From: Phaeospirillum sp. | Lineage (GTDB): Bacteria > Pseudomonadota > Alphaproteobacteria > Rhodospirillales > Magnetospirillaceae | Direction of reading: 5' to 3' | Length of the DNA: 44,719 nt | NCBI GenBank assembly: GCA_030824585.1 | Contig: JAVBXM010000237.1 | Coordinates: 1-44,719 of the forward strand | Shown here: positions 26,988 through 34,835 of the stretch, one piece after another | Numbering within the stretch: position 1 is the first letter of the stretch | Layout: each line of letters begins with the position of its first letter | The notes under the pieces: model-generated | The model's input: the letters and a program-made list of their open reading frames with translations, nothing else | Databases searched by the model: none | What the model was told of the DNA's origin: nothing | Translations under genes and position numbers: made by a program

Positions 26988-27047
26988 TTTCTGTTTGATC
27001 ACGGGAGTCAACCAGCTTTTTGACAGCCGCCGACATCCTCTCTTCGG

Positions 27048-27863
27048 TCAGTTGGACAACAACGTTGGGATGGTCATATGGCGCAGTATGTAGGCCGCAC
27101 CACCCGCATGCCACGGCACCAACGCAGAATGGGAGTGAGCCCCCATCACCAGCAGATCGGCCCCCAGGTCGCACAGCCGGGATAGCAGAACATCCATCTT
27201 ATCAAGGCCATCGACTGGCATCCGCTCCAAACGGGCATCGATCCCCCAACGCGAAAGATGATCGACGACGTCCACATGGGGAACATCGCCCATGCTGGTG
27301 CCTCCCTCGTCGGTGGTAGCATGCAGCGACAAGACAGTCACCCCCCCGGTGGCAACCATCAGCGGCTTGGCGTCATTCAAGGCCCGCACCGCTTCCCGAT
27401 CGGCATTCCACGCCACCACCATATGCTCTCCCAAGGTTGGAAAAGAACCGGAATGGGGCACCACCAGCACCGGCCGACCACAATGCAGGACCACATGTTC
27501 GACAAGATCCTCGGGGACCTGCTTGGTCTTTGATTCGAATTGGCCCATCACCACCAGATCAGCGTAGCGGGCACAGAACATGGTCTCAGACAGGACATGA
27601 CCAGGTTCGCCATGCGATAGCTGCCACCAACGCGAGGCAATACCAGCCTCCTTCACGGCGGCGTCAAAGACCGCTTTAGCCCCGTTGCGAACCTTGACCA
27701 GGACATCGCTGGCATGACGCGCCACGGCACTGGGCTTAAAACTGTCGATCCGGGCAAATAACCCCGTCAGTACGGCGCCGTGACGCTTCGCCAGACCGAT
27801 GGCCATGTCGAGACGAACCGAATCACGCTCACCACCATCAAGATGGACGAGAATGTCCTTCAC
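27048..27863 (-). CDS. Tandem universal stress protein (UspA family)
   Basis: A 271-residue protein of two Usp domains. The first begins VKDILVHLDGGERDSVRLDM, with YADLVVMGQFESK and HVVLHCGRPVLVVPH near its end; the second ends with LGADLLVMGAHSHSALVPWH and ILRHMTIPTLLSN. The nucleotide-binding Gly pattern is only partly kept. The start is taken as GTG 27863 because GGGGGAG lies seven bases before it and the homology begins there; longer frames overlap the dehydrogenase gene. It is the last gene of the long minus-strand operon. Its role in the pathway is unknown; stress proteins are often encoded in anaerobic aromatic clusters. Confidence 0.85.
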   Translation of the reverse strand: MKDILVHLDGGERDSVRLDMAIGLAKRHGAVLTGLFARIDSFKPSAVARHASDVLVKVRNGAKAVFDAAVKEAGIASRWWQLSHGEPGHVLSETMFCARYADLVVMGQFESKTKQVPEDLVEHVVLHCGRPVLVVPHSGSFPTLGEHMVVAWNADREAVRALNDAKPLMVATGGVTVLSLHATTDEGGTSMGDVPHVDVVDHLSRWGIDARLERMPVDGLDKMDVLLSRLCDLGADLLVMGAHSHSALVPWHAGGAAYILRHMTIPTLLSN

Positions 27864-27864
27864 A

Positions 27865-29010
27865 TTAAATCTCCCCCTGTTGCGCCAGTACTCTGGAGAT
27901 AACCAGTCTTTGGATGTCGCTGGTGCCTTCGTAAATCTGACAGGCTCGGACATCGCGATAGATCCGCTCCAGTGGAAAGTCCGCCAAGTAGCCATAGCCT
28001 CCCAGGGTCTGAATGGCGTCTGAGCACACCTTCTCGGCCATTTCGGTGGCCAGAACCTTGGCCATGGACGCCTCCTTGAGGCAGGGGTGGCCAAGATCCC
28101 GCAATTCGGCAACGTGAAAGACATATTGCTCCGCGGCCTCGATGCGAATGGCCATGTCGGCGAGGCGGAACGCCACCGCCTGATACTCGATGATCGGCTT
28201 GCCGAACTGCTTGCGCTCCTTGGCATAGGCCAGGGCAATATCAAAGGCGCCACGTGCCATGCCCACCGATTGGGCCGCGACACCCAGTCGCCCTCCGTCC
28301 AGATTGGCCAGGGCGATCTTGAGGCCCTCGCCCTCTGCCCCCAGCAGGGCATCGGCGGGAACCCGCATGTCCTCGAACGCCAGGGCGCAGGTGTCCGACG
28401 ATCGCTGGCCCAGCTTCTCCTCCTGCCGCACCACGGTCCAGCCTGGCGTATCGGTCAGTACGACGAAGGCGGAGATGCCTTTCTTGCCAGCCGCTGGATC
28501 TGTCACCGCGAACACGATCCCGACATCGCCGTTCCACCCGGAGGTAATAAATTGCTTGGCTCCGGAAATGACCCACGCCCCGCCGTCACGGCGTGCCCGC
28601 GTCTTGATGGAGGCCGGATCGGATCCGGCCTCGGACTCGGTCAAGCAGAAGCAGCCAATATTCTCACCCCGCGCCATAGGACGAAGGAATCGTTCCTTCT
28701 GTTCTTCGGTCCCAAACTTCAGGATCGGTAGGCAGCCCACCGAGGTGTGCTCGCCCATGATGGTGGAAACCGTCCCGTCACCGGCGGCCAGTTCCATGAT
28801 GGCGGCAACATAGGAAACGTAATCAGTGCCTGCGCCGCCCCACTCGGACGGCACCACCATGCCCATGAAGCCGAGGCGGCCCAGTTCCGCCAGTTCGGCA
28901 GCGGGAAAGCGGCGTTCCCGATCCCGCTCACCGGCTCCCGGAACCAGACGTTCGCGCGCAAAGCGCCGCGCGATGTCGCGGATGGCCTGTTGTTCCTCGG
29001 AGAGGATCAT
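27865..29010 (-). CDS. Acyl-CoA dehydrogenase, short/branched-chain type
   Basis: A 381-residue flavin dehydrogenase. Seen are CFCLTESEAGSDPASIKT (flavin and substrate loop), FITSGWNGDVGIVF, QTLGGYGYLADFPLERIYRD and the C-terminal IYEGTSDIQRLVISR, whose Glu is the catalytic base of short-chain and branched-chain members. It forms an alpha,beta double bond in an acyl-CoA and passes electrons to ETF. Together with the racemase and the HSD10-like SDR it could oxidise a 2-methylacyl-CoA such as 2-methylglutaryl-CoA. A glutaryl-CoA dehydrogenase is possible but I do not see its Arg/Ser signature clearly. One base separates it from the thiolase gene. Confidence 0.88.
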   Translation of the reverse strand: MILSEEQQAIRDIARRFARERLVPGAGERDRERRFPAAELAELGRLGFMGMVVPSEWGGAGTDYVSYVAAIMELAAGDGTVSTIMGEHTSVGCLPILKFGTEEQKERFLRPMARGENIGCFCLTESEAGSDPASIKTRARRDGGAWVISGAKQFITSGWNGDVGIVFAVTDPAAGKKGISAFVVLTDTPGWTVVRQEEKLGQRSSDTCALAFEDMRVPADALLGAEGEGLKIALANLDGGRLGVAAQSVGMARGAFDIALAYAKERKQFGKPIIEYQAVAFRLADMAIRIEAAEQYVFHVAELRDLGHPCLKEASMAKVLATEMAEKVCSDAIQTLGGYGYLADFPLERIYRDVRACQIYEGTSDIQRLVISRVLAQQGEI

Positions 29011-29011
29011 G

Positions 29012-30202
29012 TCAGAGGGCCAGTTCCACCATCATCGCCGTGGCCTCGCCGCCGCCGATGCACAAGCTGGCGACGCCGCGCTTCATGCCATACTGCCGGA
29101 GCGCCGCCAGCAGGGTGACAACGATGCGCGCCCCCGAGGCGCCGATGGGGTGGCCCAGGGCGCAGGCGCCGCCATGGACGTTGACCCGGTCGTGGTCGAT
29201 CTTGAGGTCGTGCATGGCCGCCATGGCGACCACCGCGAAGGCCTCGTTGATCTCCCACAGGTCGATATCGCCGGGTTTGCAGCCGACCTTGTCCAGCAGC
29301 GCCTTGATGGCGCCCACCGGGGCGGTGGTGAACAGGGCGGGGGCCTGGGCGAAGTTGGAATGGCCCAAGATGGTGGCCATGGGTGCTAGGCCGCGCTTTT
29401 CCGCCTCGGAGCGGCGCATCAGCACCAGGGCGGCGCCGCCGTCGGAGATGGACGACGAATTGGCCGCCGTCACCGTGCCGTTGTCGCGGAAGGCCGGCTT
29501 TAAGGAGGGGATCTTGTCGGGCTGGGCCTTGCCCGGTTGCTCGTCGATGGACATCAGCGTGTCGCCCTTGCGGCCCTTGACGGTCACCGGGGTGATCTCA
29601 GCGGCGAAGAAGCCGTCGGCGATGGCCTTCTTGGCGCGCTCCAGCGAGGCCAGGGCGAAGCCGTCCTGGGCGGCGCGACTGAACTTATAGCTGTCGGCGC
29701 ACTCCTCTGCGAAACTGCCCATCAGCCTTCCCTTGGCGTAGGCATCCTCCAGCCCGTCGAAGAACATGTGGTCGAGCACCCGACCGTGGCCAAGGCGATA
29801 GCCGCCGCGCGCCTTGTCCAGCAGGTAGGGCGCGTTGGACATGCTTTCCATGCCGCCCGCCACCATCACCTTAGCGGTGCCGGCCACCAGCAGGTCGTGC
29901 GCCAGCATCGCCGCCTTCATGCCGGAGCCGCAGACCTTGCTGATGGTGGTGCAGCAGGCCGCCTGGGGGATGCCAGCGCCCAAGGACGCTTGACGCGCCG
30001 GCGCCTGGCCGACGCCGGCCGGCAGGACGCAGCCCATGAACACCTCGTCGATCTGGTCGGCGGCGAGACCGGACCGCTCCACCGCCGCCCGGATGGCGGT
30101 TGCCCCCAGCTCGGGGGCGGCGAGGCCGGCCAACTCGCCCTGGAAGCCGCCCATGGGGGTGCGGGCGGCACCGACGATGACGATGGGATCGGAAGCGGTC
30201 AT
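29012..30202 (-). CDS. Thiolase
   Basis: A 396-residue thiolase; start ATG 30202 (MTASDPIVIVGAARTPMGGF) with GGAGGAAATCC-like spacing is not obvious, but the family N-terminus begins here. Catalytic Cys91 is in ISKVCGSGMKAAM, the His loop is GGACALGHPIGASGAR, and the second Cys is in SLCIGGGEATAM. It differs from the first thiolase (13834) in its nucleophile context (SKVCGSGMK against NMACPSGMK), so the two are not recent duplicates. It probably ends a beta-oxidation round that starts with the adjacent ACAD and hydratase genes. Confidence 0.9.
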   Translation of the reverse strand: MTASDPIVIVGAARTPMGGFQGELAGLAAPELGATAIRAAVERSGLAADQIDEVFMGCVLPAGVGQAPARQASLGAGIPQAACCTTISKVCGSGMKAAMLAHDLLVAGTAKVMVAGGMESMSNAPYLLDKARGGYRLGHGRVLDHMFFDGLEDAYAKGRLMGSFAEECADSYKFSRAAQDGFALASLERAKKAIADGFFAAEITPVTVKGRKGDTLMSIDEQPGKAQPDKIPSLKPAFRDNGTVTAANSSSISDGGAALVLMRRSEAEKRGLAPMATILGHSNFAQAPALFTTAPVGAIKALLDKVGCKPGDIDLWEINEAFAVVAMAAMHDLKIDHDRVNVHGGACALGHPIGASGARIVVTLLAALRQYGMKRGVASLCIGGGEATAMMVELAL

Positions 30203-30227
30203 GGGAGGAAATCCTTCTTGAATGATG

Positions 30228-31010
30228 TCAGCTACCGCGCTTGGCGAGGCGCTCCAGATAGGCGTCATGGCCCTCGCTGCGATGGGCGATGCCCTGATAG
30301 GCAGCGGCCATCTCCAGGGCGTTGTCCATGGACGAATCGCGGGCCTGACGCAGCAGCGACTTGGCCATCCGCACCGAGTCCGGCGGATTGACCGCCATCC
30401 GCCGGGCCAGGGCCTTGGCCTCGTCCAGCAAGGCGTCCTGCTCGACGACCTTGGACACCAGTCCCCAGGCCAGCGCCGTCTCCGCCGCAATCGGGTCGCC
30501 GGTCAGCGCCATTTCGGCGGTCCGGGCATAGCCCACCACCCGTTGCAGGAACCAGCAGCCGGCATCGCCAGGGATCAGGCCCAGTTTGACGAAGATTTCG
30601 CCGAAGCTGGCCTTGGTGGAAGCGATGCGGATGTCGCACATGCAGGCGAGATCGCAGCCAGCCCCCATGGCGGGGCCGTTGACGGCGGCAATCAGGGGAA
30701 CCTCCAGCCGGTCGATGGCCCGGGGAATCCGGTGGATGCCGGCTCGGTAGCGGCGGCGAACCTCCATGGAGTCGCCACCGAACATGCCACTCTTGCCAAT
30801 CATATCCTTGAGATTGCCCCCGGCGCAGAAGGCCGACCCGGCCCCGGTCAGGATCACCGCCCGCAGGGAGCGTTCGGCGTTGATCTGCGCGAAGGCGGCT
30901 TCGAAGGCGGCGAACTGTGACTCCTCGCCCAGGGCGTTGCGTTCTTCTGGGCGGTTCATTGTCAGCGTGACGACCCCGTCCGCCTCGTCCCACAGTAGGA
31001 AATCGCTCAT
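30228..31010 (-). CDS. Enoyl-CoA hydratase
   Basis: A 260-residue crotonase. Start ATG 31010 (MSDFLLWDEADGVVTLTMNR). The oxyanion region is GSAFCAGGNLKDMIGKSGMF; the active-site helix is GPAMGAGCDLACMCDIRIAS, where the first catalytic Glu of typical hydratases is replaced by Asp, and SFGEIFVKLGLIPGDAGCW carries the second Glu. The Asp change may mean another crotonase activity, such as isomerase. It lies between the heterodimeric ACAD genes and thiolase, as expected for beta-oxidation of a dicarboxyl-CoA. Confidence 0.85.
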   Translation of the reverse strand: MSDFLLWDEADGVVTLTMNRPEERNALGEESQFAAFEAAFAQINAERSLRAVILTGAGSAFCAGGNLKDMIGKSGMFGGDSMEVRRRYRAGIHRIPRAIDRLEVPLIAAVNGPAMGAGCDLACMCDIRIASTKASFGEIFVKLGLIPGDAGCWFLQRVVGYARTAEMALTGDPIAAETALAWGLVSKVVEQDALLDEAKALARRMAVNPPDSVRMAKSLLRQARDSSMDNALEMAAAYQGIAHRSEGHDAYLERLAKRGS

Positions 31011-31023
31011 GTCGCAAAGGTCC

Positions 31024-32064
31024 TTACATTGGATCAGCTTGGGCGGCGGTGACAAAGGCCCAAAGCCCGTCGCCACCCCTGGGAATCACGATGTCAGCGA
31101 TACGTTCGGCCCATTCGGCCTCGGAACCGAACTCGGCCCGCCAGGACCACAGGCGGCGGCTGGCGAAATGCAGCGGATGCTCGCGGGCGAAGCCCATGGC
31201 CCCCAGCACCTGATGGGCGATGGAGGCGGCCTTTCCCGCCGCCTCGCCGGTCCTGACCTTGGCGGCCGCGATGGCGAAGTCCTTGTCTCGCCCGACATCA
31301 AGGGCAACAAAGGCCTGCTCGGCCGCCATGGCGGCGGCTGCGCTTTCCTCGGCGAGGGCCGCCAGCATATGCTGAACCGCCTGGAAGCCGCCGATCAGCT
31401 TGCCGAATTGCTGGCGTTCGCCGGCATAGGCCAAGGAGCGCTCCAACAGCGTGGCGATGGCTCCGGCCATCTGGGCCGAACGCAGCAGCGCCCCCAACTG
31501 GCGCGAGGTCTCGGCCCCGAAGCCGGGGGGGCAGGGCGCCGACTGGATCGATACCCCGGCGAAAACCAGATCATCCCGGGGCTCGCCCGCCAGATTGTCG
31601 CCGGGAACAACCGCACAGCCTTCGACGGGCAGAAGCACGACCTGGTCACAGGCGGTGGCCACCACATGGGTGAGATGCCGTCCCCAGGCAACCCTGGACA
31701 ATCGCCCCCGGGCGGAGCCGCCTTCAACAACCAGACCATCGCCAGCCGCCAGTCCCAGCCGTCCCTCCGGCGCCTCGATCCCGCTCATGGCCAGCAGCCA
31801 GCCCGCAGCGATGGCTTCGGGAAGCGGCAGCGGCAAAGCATGACGCCCGGCTGCCATCGCGACCAGATAAGCCTCGCGCCAGCCGAATTCCCCCCCCTTC
31901 TCCTTGGGCTCGGCCAGCATGATCGGCAGGCCGTTCTCCTCCAGCTTCGACCAAAGGTCACCCTCCCAGCCGCCGCCCTCGGAACGCTCCAGTAAGGTAT
32001 GATCGACGGAATCCACCAGCAGCCGCTGGATCATGTCCTCGATGATGTTGCCGAGCTCGCTCAT
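31024..32064 (-). CDS. Acyl-CoA dehydrogenase, small (PimD-like) subunit
   Basis: A 346-residue acyl-CoA dehydrogenase-fold protein, shorter and more divergent than usual, with a degenerate flavin loop and without the catalytic Glu in the usual C-terminal place. The C-terminal helices are recognisable (AYAGERQQFGKLIGGFQAVQ, QVLGAMGFAREHPLHFASRR). Such proteins pair with a larger subunit to form heteromeric dehydrogenases of pimeloyl-CoA or sterol side-chain type. Its start overlaps the stop of the large-subunit gene (ATGA at 32061-32064), which supports a one-to-one complex. Confidence 0.85.
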   Translation of the reverse strand: MSELGNIIEDMIQRLLVDSVDHTLLERSEGGGWEGDLWSKLEENGLPIMLAEPKEKGGEFGWREAYLVAMAAGRHALPLPLPEAIAAGWLLAMSGIEAPEGRLGLAAGDGLVVEGGSARGRLSRVAWGRHLTHVVATACDQVVLLPVEGCAVVPGDNLAGEPRDDLVFAGVSIQSAPCPPGFGAETSRQLGALLRSAQMAGAIATLLERSLAYAGERQQFGKLIGGFQAVQHMLAALAEESAAAAMAAEQAFVALDVGRDKDFAIAAAKVRTGEAAGKAASIAHQVLGAMGFAREHPLHFASRRLWSWRAEFGSEAEWAERIADIVIPRGGDGLWAFVTAAQADPM

Positions 32065-33206
32065 CGCAATCCCAATCCTCGCGCAATGATTCCTCGCAGG
32101 ATTTCCCGCGTGCCGCCCCGAAGCGAAAAACAGGGCGCCAGTTGAAGTAGGTTGGCGTGAACCCGCTCGGCGTCCCCCCCCGACAGACTGGGCTCCAATC
32201 CCAGAACATCGTGGAGCATTTCCGGCAGCGACTGCTCGAAACTGGTGCCCAGATCCTTGACCAATGACGCCTCCAGATTGGGGGCATGGCCGGCCTGAAG
32301 TTGGCCTGCAATGGACAGAGACATCTGCCGCAACACCGCAACATGAGCCATAGCCTTGCCGATGGCGACACGAAGGCGATCCCCCCCGTGCCCCTCAGCA
32401 GCAACGGTAACCATCTGGATCAGGGCTTGTAGGCTGGAAAGATAGCGTTCAGGACCGCTTCGTTCATAGGCAAGTTCCGCCATCACTTGGTTCCAACCGT
32501 CGCCCTCTCTACCGATCACAGCCGAGGCAGGCAGGCGTACATCCTCAAAAATCACCTCGTTGAAATGCTCGCCGCCGGTGATGTCGGTGATGGGCCGGAC
32601 GGTCACACCGGGGGCCGACAGATCGATCAGCACCTGGGACAGGCCGGCATGGCGGTCCTTGGCCTCGCCGGAGGTTCGTACCAGGGCGATCATGTAATGG
32701 GAGAGATGGGCGAAGGTACTCCATATCTTTGCGCCGTTGAGGACCCAGCCGCCATCCGCCGGTTTGGCCCGGCTCCGCACCGAAGCGACGTCGGAACCCA
32801 CATTGGGCTCGCTCATCCCCACGGCGAAATAGACCTCACCCTTGGCCATGCCGGGCAGCAGTTCGCGGCGCTGCTCCTCGGTTCCGTAGCGCAGCAGCAG
32901 CGGCCCGCTCTGGCGGTCGGCGAACCAGTGGGCGGCGACCGGCGCGCCGGCAGCCAGCACCTCCTCCAACATGACGTAGCGCTCCAGGGCTGAACGCTCG
33001 CCGCCGCCAAACTGTTTCGGCCACGTCATGCCGATCCAGCCCCTGGCACCCAGTGCCTTGCTGAACGTGGCATCGAAGCCGGTCCAGGTGTCGGCACGGC
33101 GTTCGACCGGCATTCCTCGCAATGCCTCGGTTAGAAATTCCCGGACCTCACACCGGAGATTCTCGGCCTCCGGCGGAAGAGAGAGCGGCTCAAATCTAAA
33201 ATTCAT
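32061..33206 (-). CDS. Acyl-CoA dehydrogenase, large (PimC-like) subunit
   Basis: A 381-residue flavoprotein with FAVGMSEPNVGSDVASVRSR (flavin/substrate loop), WVLNGAKIWSTFAHLSHYMI, and a catalytic-base candidate in ELAYERSGPERYL. The C-terminus FSLRGGTREILRGIIARGLG is typical of PimC/FadE-like large subunits. With the overlapping small-subunit gene it should oxidise a dicarboxyl-CoA (pimeloyl- or methylpimeloyl/glutaryl-CoA) using ETF. It starts two bases after the ligase stop. The substrate range is inferred from family and context. Confidence 0.88.
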   Translation of the reverse strand: MNFRFEPLSLPPEAENLRCEVREFLTEALRGMPVERRADTWTGFDATFSKALGARGWIGMTWPKQFGGGERSALERYVMLEEVLAAGAPVAAHWFADRQSGPLLLRYGTEEQRRELLPGMAKGEVYFAVGMSEPNVGSDVASVRSRAKPADGGWVLNGAKIWSTFAHLSHYMIALVRTSGEAKDRHAGLSQVLIDLSAPGVTVRPITDITGGEHFNEVIFEDVRLPASAVIGREGDGWNQVMAELAYERSGPERYLSSLQALIQMVTVAAEGHGGDRLRVAIGKAMAHVAVLRQMSLSIAGQLQAGHAPNLEASLVKDLGTSFEQSLPEMLHDVLGLEPSLSGGDAERVHANLLQLAPCFSLRGGTREILRGIIARGLGLR

Positions 33207-33208
33207 GA

Positions 33209-34783
33209 TTAACTCATCGTCCTCAGGCGGAACCGTTGAATCTTACCTGTTGCCGTCTTCGGCAGGTACTCAACAAAATGAATCCATCTTGGATACTTAT
33301 ATGGAGCCATTTCCTTCTTGCAGAAGTCCCGAATTTTATCCGCCAGCCCGTCACTTTTCCTGTTCGGGTCCTTCAAGACAATCCAGGCCTCCGGCTTGAT
33401 CAGTCCCGCCTCGTCCGCCCTGGCCACCACCGCTGCCTCTAGCACATCAGGGTGCGAGATCAGCGTGCTTTCGATCTCGAAGGGAGCCACCCAGATACCG
33501 CCGACTTTCATCATGTCGTCGTTGCGCCCGCAGAAGTAATAATAGCCATCCTCGTCACGGCGATAGGTGTCGCCGGTGTCCAGCCAGCCGTTCTGGATGG
33601 TGGTGCTGGTTTTTTCAGGGTTATTCCAGTACTTACGGGTAACTGAAGGCCCCTTGACCCATAGTCGGCCGGTCCTGTCGTCAAGAACCTCCTTCCCCGC
33701 CTCGTCAATGATCTTCACCTGATAACCAGGCACCACCTTGCCGCTGGTGTTGGCCCTCATCTGACCGATCCGGTTGCAGATATAGGTGTGCAACGCTTCG
33801 GTTGATCCCACGCCATCGGTGATAGGGATGGGGGCGATCTCGGTCCAGCGTCGCTGCAATTCCTCGGGTAACGCCTCGCCCCCGGAAACACAGCGACGCA
33901 AGGAGGCCAGATCCTTGCGGCCCAGGGCCGAACTGGCCAGAAGTGCTGCAAGGTAGGTGGGAACGGCAGCGAATACAGTAGGCTTGAATGTGCGGAAGAT
34001 TTCCGCCGAGATGTCCGGTGTCGGCCTCCGAGTATCCAGTACCGCTGTTCCTCCCACCCATAAGGGAAAAGTCATGGCGCAGCCCATGCCGAAGGCGAAG
34101 AACAGCCTGGGAATGGAATAGAATATGTCGCTTTCCTGGCAGCCCTGGGCATTGACGGCATAGAGCTGGCAAGTGGCGACGATATCCTGATGGACATGGA
34201 TCACCCCCTTCGGCCGCCCGGTAGTGCCGGAGGAGTACAGCCAGAAACATTCGTCGTCGGCAGAAGCCGGGATAGCGCTCAGGGTTGTCGGCTCCACCGC
34301 TGCCAAATCATGCAGGCAAGAGTCGCCATGCCTGACCAACACCAGGTGAGCCGGTTTAACGCCCTCCTCGAGGGCAGCATCTACCGGCACCCGGAATTCC
34401 TCCGAATAGATCAGCGCCTTCGCTCCGGAATCCGAGATGATGAAGGCGTAATCAGGTGGCGTCAGCATGGTGTTCAACGGCACCGGAATGATCCCGGCCT
34501 TCACTGCCCCCCAGAAGGCGTAATAGAATTCGGGGGCGTCCTTGACGACCATCAGCATCCTATCGCCGGGATGGAGGCCAAGGCGCAGAAGAGCGTTACC
34601 ATATCGATTGACATTGGCGACCAGGGTTTCGTAGTCCACCGTCTCGGCGAAGCTGAGAATGGCGGCCTTCTTTCCCCGACCCTCGGCGACATGCCTGTCG
34701 ATGAAGGGAACCGCGACGTTGAATGGGGTCGGGAAATGAAATTCCGGACCGGTTTCGCCCTGGCGCATTTCAACCTTTTGCAC
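33209..34783 (-). CDS. Benzoate-CoA ligase family enzyme (aryl-CoA ligase)
   Basis: A 524-residue AMP-forming ligase of the benzoate-CoA ligase family. The AMP motif is YSSGTTGRPKGVIHV (183-197), then GGEALPEELQRRW, GWLDTGDTYRRDEDGYYYFC and DDMMKVGGIWVAPFEIE. The catalytic Lys514 lies in LPKTATGKIQRFR, which fits the PX4GK motif targeted by Pat-type acetylation. It would turn the imported aromatic acid into its CoA thioester with ATP to AMP, forming both the reductase substrate and the likely inducer. The start is GTG 34783 with GGAGG five bases upstream; ATG 34768 is the alternative. Specificity for benzoate against methylbenzoate cannot be read from the sequence. Confidence 0.9.
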   Translation of the reverse strand: MQKVEMRQGETGPEFHFPTPFNVAVPFIDRHVAEGRGKKAAILSFAETVDYETLVANVNRYGNALLRLGLHPGDRMLMVVKDAPEFYYAFWGAVKAGIIPVPLNTMLTPPDYAFIISDSGAKALIYSEEFRVPVDAALEEGVKPAHLVLVRHGDSCLHDLAAVEPTTLSAIPASADDECFWLYSSGTTGRPKGVIHVHQDIVATCQLYAVNAQGCQESDIFYSIPRLFFAFGMGCAMTFPLWVGGTAVLDTRRPTPDISAEIFRTFKPTVFAAVPTYLAALLASSALGRKDLASLRRCVSGGEALPEELQRRWTEIAPIPITDGVGSTEALHTYICNRIGQMRANTSGKVVPGYQVKIIDEAGKEVLDDRTGRLWVKGPSVTRKYWNNPEKTSTTIQNGWLDTGDTYRRDEDGYYYFCGRNDDMMKVGGIWVAPFEIESTLISHPDVLEAAVVARADEAGLIKPEAWIVLKDPNRKSDGLADKIRDFCKKEMAPYKYPRWIHFVEYLPKTATGKIQRFRLRTMS

Positions 34784-34835
34784 CTTTTCCTCCCTGGCTT
34801 TTCGTTTCTTCGTTTGCCGTAGAAATGGGCGGCGA

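Noticed and set aside
30203-30490. N-terminal extension of the second thiolase
   Set aside because: The extra residues are out-of-frame translation of the hydratase gene; the thiolase family N-terminus begins at ATG 30202.
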